64,000 nt of DNA, taken from contig NKYR01000135.1 in assembly GCA_003184365.1 (NCBI GenBank), forward strand, positions 24,744 to 88,743. Direction: 5' to 3'. Both the position numbers and the translations under genes were made by a program. This document shows, one piece after another, positions 22,249 to 35,200 of the stretch. The notes beneath the pieces were generated by a model. The model was not told the origin of the DNA. It saw nothing but the letters and a program-made list of their open reading frames with translations, and ran no database searches. Within the stretch, counting starts at the first letter, position 1. Each line of letters opens with the position of its first letter. This stretch comes from Evernia prunastri (taxonomy: Eukaryota > Ascomycota > Lecanoromycetes > Lecanorales > Parmeliaceae).

Positions 22249-24754
22249 GTTTATGGGTGGGGAATTGTTAAGAGACGGACGAGCAGGGGGTAGGAACGAA
22301 AGTATTCCTGAACGAAAAAATTGTTCAGCTTACGAGAGCGAGTGTGGATGAGCGAACAGGTCCGCTGATGATGTGGGGCAAGAGAGGACTCTTATAGGAG
22401 ATCTGAGAAACGTAACATTAAGGGTGGGGTATGACAGCCACTCTCCCGTAATGACCGGATATTGCTAGGAAGTAAGAAGCAAAAGCTTACACATAGTTCA
22501 TTGGCGTAAGAAGAATGCCGACCTGCGTCTGGGTTAGAGGGTTGCAACGTCAGTACTCTGATCAAGAGACTTTGTATATATTGCGCTTGTTGTTGCCACA
22601 ACAGCCTTTTATCACGCCACATGATCCCCAGCGACACGCCACTGATCGGAGCATACTGATTGGAGTGGCGCGAGGCGCGAAACACTAGGTGTCCGCTACA
22701 GCGGCTGGCTTGAGAAGAACAGAGAAGAGAAATCCCCCTAGGAGCACTAGGCTTGGACACACTCCTAGCCTGCAGACTCACCTATCCTATCAGCATAGGA
22801 ATTGTTCCCGCAACTCCACTGTGGTTGGCGTAATTCTTTTCATTAGTAGGTTCAACTCTTCCCAAACCGCTCACCGGCTTGCCTTAACCGCCTGTCTATT
22901 TCTTTTGAAAGCTTGCATAGTGGATTTCGCGGTATCATTACGGACTCAGGCAGAGCAGATTCGGGGATTCCAGAACGAAGTGTCATTGTCGATCAGAAAT
23001 GAATATGTCAAGACGGTACTTTTAACCCTGTGGTGCAAGAGATGCTAGGTCTGCCGAATATGTTTTTGTCAGTGAGCTGACGAAGGACCACCTTCGAGTA
23101 GAGCTGATGGATCAAAGGGATCTGAGGAGCTTGTAACCGTGAGAGGCTGCCACCAAGCCCAATAGTCCGCTAAGCTCCCAGCGGCTAAGCTATTTTCCTT
23201 TCTTACAATCGTAGCTTGATCTCTCACTACAAGGAAGACAACAAGTCTCAAATATCTCGCACTTGTGATTGCGAGTTGGCTAGTACTGCGACTCAGCCAT
23301 ATTGGAAGGGACAACCACCGTCTATGGTCTGCGTTCCGCAGCGTTTTGGGCACAAGTGTTTCCCCGGCGTATACAATATTTGAGTATATGCTCGAAGGCG
23401 CTCGACTGCTGATTGAGAGTGATTTCTAGAAAGAATAGAATGGATAATGGAGAAGACAGAGAATTTTGAATACATACTGGTGGAGGCCCTAGCGTCTTGG
23501 CAAAATTCCACCAATCACATTTGCACATTGGTCATTCCATCAAATTTGCGTCCCTCTTCGCTCTTCCTTCTTCCTTCGTCTTTCCCATTCAGAGTAACTC
23601 ATTATGTTCCCACCGTTGTCAATGCTCGTAAACATACAACCTATAGCAGAGAAAGAGAGTTTAGACCACAGACACCGAGGCATCCCTACCCTATCTGTAT
23701 CAACCCTTTCTGTGAAGATGTGGGGGGCAACACTTGGTCCAGTGGGCGAGACACGATGAATGCAGATCGGGACCATTCGATTTTCCTACTTTGCGGAGCA
23801 GCCTCCACAAGAATCCTTCTCGTTTATCAGAACCTCGGTTTGCGTATCTATCATGAGACAGGATATCGGTGTCTCATACGAAGCAAGATCTGAATCGAGA
23901 AATGTCCAGAAGACCAGGCTTCTTCCATCCTCTGCCCTTTCTATCGTTGGCTCCAGATTCAATCGCATTGATGCGCCTGGACCATTTTCGCTGCTATCGA
24001 AACGTGGCTGCCGGATCCGGGACGAGAAGTGAACAAGCCATCCTGGAGAGCCAGCAGATCGGGTAAGAGTAACCGAGGATGCTTGTGGATGGGTATATCA
24101 GCGGACATCGAAACGAGTAGGCTGAGAAGGAACTAATTCCGCAATCGTGTCGACTGTAAAGACCAGGAACTTCTGGCAAGCGGTATACGAATGTGACATT
24201 ACTAGAATTCTGCGCTGATTGCTGCGAGTAATCATTTGTATATGTGTTATCGCAACGGCAATCGATGCCATGAGAGAGTATAGCGACTGCGTATCGAACG
24301 ATGGCGACTTGAAAAGACTGGTATATTTTTCCGAAGAGCAATCGAGAAACTGCCGTTTCCACCTCTCCTAATATTGCCTCTGCGAGCCTTGTTGAAGTCG
24401 AAAGTTACGATGTATGCACGGAGTAGATGACAGCTCGTGGAAGTAGCCATTGTTCCTCACCGACTACTGCTGCAAATATCAGCGTGGAGCCAGTGCAACT
24501 TTGTATCGTTCGAATCTAATATAAAGCAACTATAGGCCTCATATCGGATAGTTGACGTTCACAAGAGGCCTTCTTTTCAAGGCGGCAGGATGCTTGCATT
24601 GTTGAATTGAAAATTCAGGTGTCTGAGCAGCTTTGAGCCGAAAGGGTTGATGACAAGAGGCTGAGAGTGGAGGCGAAATTAGCTTCCTTGACGTCGTCCC
24701 TTTCGAAAATCATATCGCAAGGAGATATTTCCGCTCCTCGGTCCAAAGGCCATG
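22249..24754. other. Intergenic region, no gene recognised
   Basis: About 2.5 kb between the secreted protein's start and the 3' end of the CorA-type gene. Frames such as 23447-23893 (+) have no recognisable domain or protein-like composition. Confidence 0.5.
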
Positions 24755-26762
24755 CTAGACGGAGCCTTTTACGCCAGCAGTCTCTTTGTCAGTGTCCTCA
24801 ATCCAGCCTCCGCCCCCACTGTCGAACGGGCTTGTCAAAAGCGACTTCTTCAGTTCGTCAATGTTCTTGTTGGCAAATTTGGAGACAAAGTCGCCAGCAG
24901 TGAGGCCTTTGCTTTCGGCAACCCACTCAGAATACTTGATCTTGTTCCGATACCCGGAGTCGGAGTTGGTCAATATGCGCCAGCCGGCTCCTGACTTATA
25001 CATCCATAACCAGTGACCATTCGTTACGAGCCATGCAAGCATGGCGAGCCGCACTGCTATAGCATAGTTTGGGCGCTTTTGGTAACGTGGGACCTCGACT
25101 CTCCTTTTCCGCCAGACCAAAACACTGTTCAGCTGAACGGTGAGGCACCATAATCCTCCAGTGAGGACAAGAGCGACGACTGCCGTGCCGAAGAAGTCTC
25201 CAAGACTCTTTCCACTTCCGTTCAGCTGTTGAAGATTCATTCCGAATATAGAGGTCGCAAGGTTTAAGGGGACGTAGACAAACGCGAGTACCGTGACTAG
25301 ACTCAGTCAGTTTTGTTCAGCATTGGGCGCCCTCTTCTCACAGATCTTGACTATGTCCAGTTAGCGACGTGACCTGTTGAGGCGGGGCCAGATGCTGACC
25401 TCGTTTGGCTTCCTCAATCTGATGATTGGAGAGCTCGATCGACTTCCTCGACTCCACAAGCGCCAAGTGGCCAGACTGCACCTGCAAGTAATCGCGAATC
25501 TCGGCTTCCAAACGAGATGCTTCTTTGAGCACCCAGCCTCTGGCTCTTTCTATTCGAATATACGCTAGATTTTCAGTAGATTGCTCTCCGATTTCCGAAG
25601 ACAGGAAATCTGTCAAGGGCTCCGCTTCATCCTCAAACTGCTCTATTACCGATCGGAGGACTGTACGGTAGCGATAGAGTTCATCGGGAATCTTGTCCAC
25701 ACCAGGGGTTGGCGCGAGATATTCTACGATATTTTGACCGTTGTTCTTATACCTAGGAGACTTTAGCCTAACAAAGTTACCTCGAATAAAAGAACACAAT
25801 TCCCGTATTCGAAGAATATCCAGTTGCAACAATGGAAGTAACGATTCGAGCAAGAGATCATTGTTGCTGTGGGTGCAGTCTTTATTCTTCATCATGGAAC
25901 AGGAGAGTAGACGCGTGTAATGTCTTGTACTTTCGCTGTTTGAATCACCAGTCCCTGACGGAAAGTCTTCATTGGCCTGCTCTCGAGCTGGTTGACAGTC
26001 ATACAAGATGTCCCAGAGCGCGCCTTGGTCAACCATGTCATGAATTTTGGGCGGCCCAGCAATCAAAACCACAGGCGGCGATCCGTGCTTGGCGAGTGCA
26101 AACTGACGTGAAATAGCAACAACGGTTCCAGATGCCAAAAGATACTTGCATCGGAACCGTGCGTTACTTGACACCTCGAATTTAGCGTGCCTCTCTAGCT
26201 GTGCATGGAGAGCATCGAAGAAGCGAGGAGCTAGGTTCAATCCTAAGCCTAGTATGCTCGCAAATTCTGAAGTTAAGCCGATTTTGTTCTTATCGGGTAC
26301 TGACAGCAGAATGACTTGCATGTTGACGCCAATTGGCGGGTCGCGTAATGCTGTGAAGGTTTGCGTGGCCGTAAGACTCGCACACCGCAGACTGACTTTA
26401 GCCGCCTGGAGGTGCTCCATCGACACCTCGATGAGGGCGCATCGGGGTTCAGGGTGTCTGTTGAAGTCTCTTGACCTCGCAGAGCCAGCGAGGGACCCCA
26501 GGTACCCGAATACATGCGGGTTACTCTCCAAATATTTGGGGTAAGACGGGTACCCTGTCTCCGCGTTCAAGACAGGAACGACGGTTGTTTGGTAGACGCT
26601 GCGTTCGTCTCCGTCCGTCGATATGCTTACAGTGCCGGTATTGGCGCTCTTCGCTGCATGAATTGAAGGAAGCGTCGACTCATCACTGGTCTGGGGCTGG
26701 CGATGCGGCGACGCTGGTGAGTTCGTGATAGCTGGCGCTTCCATGATCGTCAGTATGAGCAA
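24755..26762 (-). CDS. CorA-type divalent-cation (Mg2+) transporter
   Basis: Exons 26762-25400 and 25296-24755 are joined across a 103-nt intron, giving 634 residues. The splice restores EEAKRVTVLAFVYVPLNLATSIFGMN. The GMN signature at the end of the first C-terminal helix (about 473-475) is the selectivity mark of CorA/ALR/MRS2 channels. A second helix follows (FFGTAVVALVLTGGLWCL), then an extra hydrophobic stretch (AVRLAMLAWLVTNGHWLW) and a Gly/Asp-rich tail. The long N-terminal region has helical, charged sequence before the pore, as in the family, but starts with a Ser/Pro-rich part. An alternative start is Met-7 (26744). A different CorA-like gene is at 44893-46529. Substrate and membrane (plasma membrane or vacuole) are inferred from the family only. 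Confidence 0.85.
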
Positions 26763-27223
26763 ACATAGAACTGGATGCTAAAATGACAGCTTTGCGGTAC
26801 GGATGAAGTTGACTTGAAGAGGTACAGGTGATCAGGACGATATGAGAAGCTGAAGCGGGGCTGGAATTTCTTCTTGGCATGATCTAACCTAAGCTTACTC
26901 TAGGCTCTGTTCGGCCTAGCGTAGACTCTATGGGGCCTTCCTCGAAATTCGCCATTTTTTGCATTGGTTAATGCTATCTTTGACTGCTGATATTCCTGTT
27001 TTAGGTAGGTACTGTAATTTTATTGCTTACGTTTTTGTCATGTAGATTGATTCGTGGCATCTTTTTGTCCCTGCTCCTCCTGGCATCCGGCTCTCTTCGT
27101 TCAGGCCATAGGCCTCGATTTCTGGTAGGAGGCCTTTTCAGAGACTGTTTCTTCTTTGGGAACCTCACTCCTGAGTTCTGTTTTTTTGGCAGTAATCAGT
27201 AATTCTGGTTGTCTCTGCGGTCA

Positions 27224-28534
27224 TCAATCGTGTACCACTCGCCGGATTTCAGCTGCGACCAGAGCGGATTTCACTTTATCGATGGCCTCTAGAATGCGAT
27301 CGGCCTCATCTGCATCATCGTATATGGTCTGTTTGAGCTCTTCCAGCGCTGTGAGCATTTCCTGATGAGTTGCATAGTTGCCATTGGTGAAATCCTTGGC
27401 TTTCTGCATCGTAGCTCTTGCCTCCCTCAGCAGCGCCCAATACGAGTCGATGTTGGCCTGGTAGTTCGTGTCTTCCAGAGGGATCTGCAGTTTCTGCGGC
27501 GCACGCTCCAGTCGATCCAACCATTTCTGCACTGCTCCGTATTTGTTTTCCTTAAGGCCACTAAAGTGGATCAACATATCCCCATCTTGCACCGGAGGCA
27601 AACGACCAAATGAATATTCAAATCCGTTGAACCACTCGACCGGCTGGTAGAGGACGTGCTCACGGTGGCCGACCTGTTTGAACACCCATTTGAAGGCTGA
27701 CTGCTCTGCGTTGAAACCGATTCGTACGTCTGGTCGTAGGTCTGGCAGCGCAGAGACTTCCGCCAGCATCTTTACGCTCCACTCGTTTATGCGGACGAAG
27801 AAGACGCCGGCGTTGAAGCGGCTTCCGCTTCCCCAGTCTCGACCGCCGATGAAGTGGACGTTGGGGAAGTCGGGTGGAGGGAGGAAGAGAGCCCAAGGGA
27901 TGTTCGGGTTCAAGATGATCGTATCCGAGTCAAAGAACCTAAGTCGACAGTCAGCTATGAGTTTCAATGGTATCATTTCGTGTCATTCCTACACTAGCCA
28001 TTCTGCACGCTCACGCGCCGGCTTGGCCATCTCAGCAACTGCAAGAGATAACATATATAACGGCTTGCTAAAGAGCAACTCCCTCCATTGTCCCTTTCCC
28101 CTCACATCTTCGCGCAGTACGTGGGTTGGGTATCCCCATCTCACTCCGTATCTGAGATGGGTGGCCATGCACCGGTCATCGAGCGCATTCTTTGTTTGAT
28201 TCGTAGCGTTGTAGACGCGCATGCTGACTAGGCGGATCTTGGGTCGTATGACATCTGGCAGTAGAGGGTCGATAGCACTTGCGGCATCATTGAAGGCAGT
28301 CGGTAGGCTTATTGGAGACGTAGCTGGGGAAGATTGCTCTAGGCGTTCCGCATTGAAGACTTCAGGTCGGAAAAGGCGGAATTGGAGGTAGGTGAAGAGG
28401 AGTAGCGCAACGAACTTTAGTATCGATTGCGGTGACAGCATTTCGCCGAAAAGGTACTTCACAAAGGGGTTCAAGAAAATCGCAATGAAGTGGAAGGAGA
28501 GAGATAGGAAAAGCAAATCAGCGCTAGCAAGCAT
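27224..28534 (-). CDS. Type II membrane glycosyltransferase, GT34 (GMA12/MNN10)-like
   Basis: Exons end at 27993 and resume at 27938 across a 54-nt intron, restoring EWLVFFDSDTIILNPNIPW. DSDT is the metal-binding DxD motif. Later GT34-type marks are FNAGVFFVRINEW, FNAEQSAFKW, VEWFNGFEYSFG and the His in MLIHFSG. The N-terminus MLSPQSILKFVALLLFTYLQFRLF starting at 28441 is a typical short tail plus Golgi anchor, so that Met may be the true start. The frame stays open to an earlier Met at 28534 (418 residues in total). The C-terminus is a helical, charged tail. The expected role is adding a galactose or mannose to wall or secretory glycans in the Golgi. Confidence 0.85.
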
Positions 28535-29115
28535 TCCAGTTTAGCATTCCATTTTCACATTCCAACCCAAATAGGGTATTTGGCGGCGAACCAGTCGCCC
28601 GGATAGTACCCGTTGACTTCAATCACATTGCCTATTGGAGGAGGATGTAGTTTTGAAGCAGACTCTGCGCTCGTAGCAGAGGGTTGCATCGCTGATTGGA
28701 ATGCCTTCTAAAACGGGGGACAAGACCAGTGAAAGTGACGAGCGAGAAGAGAGCGATGAGCATAGAGGCGCTCACCTCGGCCTGCGGAGTTGTTGAATGA
28801 TCAACTATGGGACGGGTTCAACGCGGAGACGCTCAAGAAGGCGTAGTCATAGTTCAGTAAGCGAAACTAGCCCTGGAACAAATCAATCAGTAGAAGTAAG
28901 CACATTACAAGCATGACCTACCGGGTTAATACTAAGATACCGAGCTGAGGATCATCGCAAGCAATCGTGGCAACTAGGCTGGTACGTCGGTGTAGCTCCT
29001 GGCAGAGGAGCCCCTCTTGTTGGTCTGTTGAATGTTGATATAAATCCTTCTAGAATATCAGCCTGCGAGGTTTCATTCTTGGGGCTGCATGCAATATTAG
29101 GTTCTGCTCCAAGCT
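28535..29115. other. Intergenic region
   Basis: About 580 bp between the glycosyltransferase start and the end of the damaged regulator gene. It should hold the glycosyltransferase promoter. No other feature was recognised. Confidence 0.45.
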
Positions 29116-30862
29116 TTATTGATGTTCCATTACTTCCGGCCAAGCAAGCAGCGGGTGGTCCTCTAGACTTATCCAGAAGTCCATGTCAACGATGTTTTCC
29201 AGCCACATCTGATCATTCAATGCCTCCTCCATGAGAGCGTCCAGACCAGCCGCGGGCTCGGCATGTCCAACATCATTCTGGTTGTGTTCAGGAGATAGCA
29301 CCGTATCCACTATCGCTTGAAGCATCTTTTTGGCTTGGCCGCAAATGACAGAGTTGCCATTCGTTGGGCAAACGATATAATCGATCGAAGAGATCAGATT
29401 GCTCAGGCTCTGGATGATCTTTGAGCGTGAAAAGTCGGGCACCGCCTGCATTTTCTTTTGCGAGTGATGCAGAAGCTCGAGCGCAAGAACTCCTGCCGGT
29501 GGAAGGGCATACAACGCAATGATGTAAGCCTGCTAAAGATACTGGGATACTAGTATGAGCATATACCAGCCAAGGTAAATCGTTCGAGTACCATCCTAGG
29601 CGGTGGCGATTGCCAGTCTGTATGAGCATGCTCGATAGCAGAGACCTTGAGACAGTGACGAGCTCGGCCTATGAGACTCGCACACGCTTGACTAGTGTTC
29701 TTTCCAACAAAAGCTCACTGTAGACGAATTCCAGATTTTGGGAGAGTTGAAGATAGTTCTCAGCTACCGTACCCTCCAGCACCGAACGAGCTGGCCAATC
29801 CCTGAGTTTGGAAGGCAGGGTTCTTTCCGACTCGCGAAGGCGTTCTTTGAGGCTCCTACAATGTATGTGAGTAAACAACTTCAAGCTCTGACCTGAGTAT
29901 GTAGTATAAAGTTCATTCAAATGAGAGTGTTTCTAAGATGGCTAAGGTGACCGAATTGCTCATAGGAGAGAATTCACTGGTCTCCAGCTCCGACAAGTTT
30001 TTGTGCCAGTTCTGTCCAGTTATTGTGCAAATCAATGTCATCTAACGCTATGACTTCGTCCAATGCCATGGCACTCAGACCCAGTACGGTGAGCATGATT
30101 CCTACAACCTCCCAGGAAAGATTTTCGCCCATCAAGGATAAAGGATACACTCGTAAGATGAAATCAATATCCAGCGACTGTAGAGTGGAAGTACTTGCAA
30201 AGAAACCGTTGTGCGATAAAGTGGCCAAGGACTTGGTTTGTCCGCGTTCATCTTTGAGGTCCGAGGGAATTAGATTTATACACTCGCAAGCGTAGGGAAC
30301 GATGTCCCCTAAGCATTGGATGGACCATAAGTTCAGGCATTGCTCGTATGTCTGTAGACCCTCGAAGAGTGATAGAACTTTAATACCTTCCTTTACGTTA
30401 TTGGGGTCCCAGCTCGGCGGCTTATGTGGTTGCCAACCGTGACTGGGTTTTTCGTTCTCAATATTTATGTGACTTTGCCCCTCTGTAAAGACTGCTGAGT
30501 AGCTGGTGGTCCGAGAAGCCAGGAATGGGTGGCGAAGTTTCTGTCAATCTGTCTTTAAGCAGCAACGTTGAGGTCTTAGAGTCGGCACCTAGAGCAGAAG
30601 TCGCTGTAGGTTGCCGGGCACTGCTATCATGTTCGTGACCCGATCGATTCTCTCTATTCAATGACTGGCTTGTACGCTGTCTATTGGTCAACGGAGTAGG
30701 ATGGTAGACACATCTGTCCGGAACTTTCCGACGTTCGCATCGACCACATATTGGCCTCACGTGGTCGCATGAGAGTTTTGATTTCCTGCATGGTTCACAG
30801 GATGGCGGCTTGCCGTTGCGTCGAAGAGCCGCCGCTGTCACGTCGGCAACTAAGTCGGCCAT
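29116..30862 (-). pseudogene. Damaged Zn2Cys6 transcription factor (fungal-specific TF domain)
   Basis: The N-terminus has an intact binuclear cluster, CEPCRKSKLSCDHVRPICGRC followed by RRKVPDRC, with all six Cys. The expected family text then continues in another frame: up to about 30525 the frame reads TETSPPIPGF, and from about 30515 the +1 frame reads TTSYSAVFTEGQSHINIENEKPSHGW, so a one-base frameshift lies near 30512-30528. The frame then runs to GAGDQ (29974). A GTGAAT...TTGTAG intron joins it to SLKERLRESERTLPSKLRDW, but the conserved middle of the fungal TF domain (roughly 150 residues in relatives) is absent. A TAG follows LVKRVRVS near 29668, although homologous text (ELVTVSRSLLSSML...DLPWLV) continues beyond it. 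The C-terminal part ALPPAGVLALELLHHSQ to 29116 is well kept. The DNA-binding half could still be made as a short protein. Confidence 0.75.
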
Positions 30863-31506
30863 TGAGTAGGTATATCTATTGGCATCGGCCGGTAAAGATC
30901 TGTATTAGTACCAAAAAGGAAACCCGAAGAGCAGCTATTGCGTTCGGGTATTCTGTGAAACAAATGCGAAAAGATGAGACTGTCTCGATCGAAAGACGAC
31001 TGCTCTTTTGGATTGCCATAAGAACACTGCGCTAGTTTGAGATAGTCTAGACTGAGCTGGTAATAGCGGCGCGTCATCAATTTATCTCCGATCAACTTCT
31101 ATCATTTTTTGGTGGCATAGGATAGTCGCTGTTCCAAACACCATTTCCCGTTCCTCACTACACGATCTTTTCTAATCTCGGGTTGTCTCTATGTCTCCTT
31201 TATTATGAGAAGGTACAATGTGCGGTGGGAGCCTCGCGTACTGTAGCTGAGTGCACCCTTTAGTCCCTGATGAATTCAGGATCGTGGGAAATCTACACGA
31301 CAGACTGCTCTGCCTCGTCTGGCCGGAATCGTTCAAGAACAAGCCTCTCATCCGTCGTGGACATGAAAGATCTCAAGACCATCCAAAATCTCAATATGAG
31401 AAACAAATTTTAGCTTGACATAACTCGACGTTACCCATGCATCAACAGCTAAAACACAAGCTTTCAATTTCTGAATGTCCATACCAGCACCGGCGGACAT
31501 ACCATC

Positions 31507-32956
31507 CTACACCTTCGACCACGTTGATTCCTGTCTTTCAACTCCCTCGAATGCCTTCAGCTCCATCCGCGGTGTTTTCTTCGGGCTTTCCGGCAATGCG
31601 ACGTTCGTGGAGGTCTCCCTTCCCTGGAGCTCCAAGCCACCTTCTACGGACCCATCGCGGCTCACATGCTTCTGGTAACTTCTCCTCGAACCGGTTGCGG
31701 AGCTGTGGCGACTCGACTTGAGGGTCCACGATCCTATAGATTGTATCGAGTGGATGCACTTTTGCAGGGCCGGTGAGCTGTTCACGATGGCTGGGAAGAA
31801 TGGCATGCAGGCGCACATCAGACCTATTTCTTCCTCGACAGTGCTGTATGAAGTCAGCGGATGCTTGGAGAGAGTGAATACTACTCGTTTTCTGGATGGA
31901 GTACGCACGTGACTAGGAATGTGCCTGATAAAAGGTAGTTGGCATCTGCCTCCGCTTGATTGACTTGGAGACGGTATATGAGGCCCAGGATACTCATTGC
32001 ACAAGCGCTACGCCCGTGTTAGCAGAGTCTCTTCCTCCTTCGCCAGAGGCCACCTCATACATAATTCCAGTCACGAATATCAAAAAGACACCGATCTTGT
32101 TTCTAGCAGATAGCTGAAGTTTCATGAGCGTCGTGATTGGAGCGCATAGTATGTAGATGTCGCTGGAAAGGTTCACAGCGCCGAGAGTCTTGTTGGTGTT
32201 GACGACGGCTATAACGCCTGAAAAGATGTTCAAGAACATCAGGATGGTGTAGGCGAAAACACAGAAAATGATCCCAACGAATATGAGATATCGGGTGAGC
32301 CTGTCTACAGCGAACACGCGAAGATACAGCAGCAGTAGCGAGAGCTTCAAGGAGAGCATGGTGGGTGGCAAGATGATGCTGGTGTACCGGCCGAACTGTG
32401 CGATAGATCAGCGTTTGGCCTCAACGGATGCGAGCCATGCACACGTACTTCAAGTATAAAAGGGAGATCGGACAGAGGTACATCCCATTGGTGCTTGCCG
32501 ACCCCATGCTGCGACACTGAGAGAATCAGCAAATAAAAACTCCCTTCTTTGCCAATTATACCTACTCGCGACCTCAAACCCGAAGCATGCGCTCAACCCG
32601 ATCTACGGTTTCATACACGTCAGTATTGGAGCAGCATTGCAGAGACCAAACGCACCGTCCCAAGAATGCAGGCCACTGGAGTTAGACGTTAGCTATACCA
32701 TCATCTATAGGTGAGCCATTGGGGACTCACCATCGTCGAAGCCCGGATTCCGCTTGATCCAGACCTTAGCATACATGCGAAGGCACACAAAAACGTATAC
32801 GATCCCCAGGAGGATTGAGCACAGGATGTTGAAAACGAACCCGCGGTGGTTGGGGGCCGCGAAATTTGGCACAACACCGGGGGGAGGTGCCAATGCGGGC
32901 ACATCCTTGTACTTTTCGAATTGCGCTGAAGAGAAAGAAGTCGGGTTGATCGACAT
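31507..32956 (-). CDS. PTH11/rhodopsin-like fungal integral membrane protein
   Basis: This is a multi-exon gene for a seven-helix protein of the fungal rhodopsin-fold family that includes PTH11-type receptors. Exon 1 (32956-32731) gives MSINPTSF..., a first helix FVFNILCSILLGIVYVFVCL and RNPGFDD. Later pieces read HGVGKHQWDVPLSDLPF, FGRYTSIILPPTMLSLKLS, the helix FVGIIFCVFAYTILMFLNIF, DIYILCAPITTLMKLQ with RNKIGVFLIFVTG, then ACAMSILGLIYR and EEEIGLMCACMPFFPAI. These match the family's order. Introns between these blocks have plausible GT-AG ends, for example GTATGAG...GCGTAG joining TGI to IACAM. The exon near 32675 is the least certain, because its frame meets a TGA. The cytoplasmic tail is Ser/Lys-rich. 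The likely role is a plasma-membrane sensor; no ligand can be inferred. Confidence 0.78.
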
Positions 32957-34625
32957 GACTGCGGCTCTTGGAAATTGGTTTTGATGATGAAGAGGCCAGA
33001 TACTAAAGGAGATGCAGACGATAAAAGAAGGGCAGAAGAAGGAAGAAGAAGTGGCATTATTGAGTCTCATTAAGCAAGAGAGCTCCAAACAAGAGGTCTC
33101 CGCCACATTGCTGGGAAACATTCGACTGACTCATGTCCAGATTCTGGCGTTAGTGGCTGGTGCCAAGAAGAATTTACATCTGACGCTGAGCTTAAGCATC
33201 GCTGGACAGTGGACTCGACAGGACAGGGAGCGCATTCGGCTTTCGCTCACTCACGGTATACCGCGTAGTAGTCTCCCTTGCTTCCCGACCGAGGGGAGGC
33301 TGAATGGGCTAACCCGCAAGCCTTCAAGCCAATCCTCTCACCTCTCCTTCCAAGTCTCACTTTCGGCAATCGCTCGGGAACGCCACTGCCACAAAAAGGT
33401 TGACGCCGGAAGCTTGGAGTGTCCTCGGTCATTCAGTTCCCAATAATAATGATGGGCTTCGAAGCAGTGACAAGATCCGAAAGACGTTTGCGAAGCTATG
33501 GGTGGCGGGAAACAGCTGCCGCCGGCACGAAATCGAGCACGATTAGGACCTTCCGGGTTTTCGATTAGCCTGACAAGGATTTAATCGGAAAGCGTCAATC
33601 ACTTGGTAGTCTTCTTTTTGTCAGAGCGGCAGAGAGCTTCGCTGTATCTTGGTGGTCTGGGCATGCGATTTGGAGACCGCCATCTCTCGCAACTAGGTAG
33701 AGACTGAAGACAGATGGCGACCCCAGCTACGCCGTTGAGATGGTCGCAACGCCATGACTTGAATCAAGTCTATCATCGCTACTTGGGCGCTAGAGATTGC
33801 TCTGCGGGAGAATCATCGCCCTTTTCAATCCTTAGGTTAGCATTGGCATCGAGAACACGGTCGTGTATTGATTCATCCCCTTCCAGCTATCGTCAGTACA
33901 TATATCTCCGTAGCCAAGATTTTGTTCCTCTTTTTAATCCTAGAGAAACACTTCTTTCTCTCACCGCCTGGCCAGCTGAAGCTGGGCGTAGAGTCCCATT
34001 GCGCTGACGAGTGGTCAAGACTCCCTGGTTCGTGTCCCGTCTATACTTCTCTGTCGCTGGTTCGTCCACGTTTTGAAGAGAGCGGGCACGGCTAGAATTC
34101 GTGCAGGTTCTGTCTTATTCATTATCGAGGACATGTTGGCATTCGAAATGTGCCCCAGGCGGATTGTGATAAAGCGCTCGCATCTACATGCGAGCACTTT
34201 CCCCAAGCAGTTGCTCCATTGATCGAAGGCCGAAATTTTGAGCCTACGCAAGGGCAGGGGCCTGCTTGAATATCGAGGAACTCGGATACCGCTTCAGAAG
34301 CCATATTGTTTCGGAAACCCCGCGCTACTTCAAAGGACTCTTGTCCTCCATAATGCCATCAATAGCATTCCATGTATCTTATTCAGGAGTTGCGAGTACT
34401 ACGAGTGACCGAGCATCTTTTCGGTTGGCAGCGCTAGCGCTCTCCCAACATGTTTTTTTATAAAGCATTTTAATGCGATATCCTTTGTCAAAAATCTTGC
34501 CGTTGCCAGCATCGTCACTTGCAATCACACAAATATCCATTTTATGAAAAATCCTGCATCTGAGTTCAATCCAGTTGTCTCTGCTCTCGGCCATAATCTC
34601 TTCGCATTACACTGAGGAGAACTTG
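32957..34625. other. Intergenic region, no gene recognised
   Basis: About 1.7 kb upstream of the rhodopsin-like gene, so its left end contains that promoter. No coding region was supported on either strand. Confidence 0.5.
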
Positions 34626-34730
34626 TTGGAAATGATGCAGCACTCCGGTGTTGAACTACCCCTCATGTGACAAATTAGCATGTTTCTCAGGCATATAAGT
34701 AGCCTTCACATCACTCCATAGCAAAACAAA
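34626..34730 (+). promoter_or_regulatory. Promoter-like direct repeat, copy 1
   Basis: This 105-bp block recurs at 35201-35305 (offset 575) with only a few differences. It contains a TATA-like CATATAAG near its middle and a C/A-rich region after it, the layout of a fungal core promoter and 5' leader. Copy 1 precedes a small frame at 34771; copy 2 precedes the RING gene at 35472. Confidence 0.55.
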
Positions 34731-34770
34731 CAATCCATCATAGCCACATTTCAACAGGTTATGAGCCCTC

Positions 34771-35010
34771 GTGCAACTTCTACGCAGTTGCAAGTCAATC
34801 ATTGAGTCATTTCCAAAGAGTCTCGCCAATTGCCCAAGAAGTGACCAGTGCAGAGTATCTTATCACAAATACATTCAGTACCCAAGAGACGCGTACCCAT
34901 TAGTGATCAGAGCCCAAAGAGGTCAACAATACATTCAGTACTCAAGAGGCCAGTATCCACCAGAGAACAGAGCCCAAAAAGCGTCTACTCAGTATCGAAA
35001 TCGAATATAG
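34771..35010 (+). CDS. Small hypothetical protein with 60-bp tandem repeat
   Basis: A 79-codon frame begins about 40 bp after the promoter-like repeat. Its second half holds two imperfect 20-residue units (KYIQYPRDAYP... and QYIQYSRGQYP..., each ending RAQ) encoded by a 60-bp direct repeat (34871 and 34931). No family is recognised. The only support for coding is its position behind the duplicated promoter-like block and an in-frame repeat. Confidence 0.25.
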   Translation: MQLLRSCKSIIESFPKSLANCPRSDQCRVSYHKYIQYPRDAYPLVIRAQRGQQYIQYSRGQYPPENRAQKASTQYRNRI

Positions 35011-35200
35011 TGAGCCTGCTACAATGGCAAAGAACAGTTAAGTTCGACCTCTTCATTGAGCCAGTTCGAAAGGAGATATCGGATTCGTGCCCGTGTCACG
35101 TAAAGGTTCTGTGCTCGTGTCACAGCGAGTTATTAGTATGGGATACTCAAAATGGGGGTGCTTACAATGGGATTGAAACCATGCTGCATCATGGGGGTGT

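Noticed and set aside
23447..23893. 148-codon plus-strand frame
   Set aside because: No recognisable motif or splice context; low-information composition.
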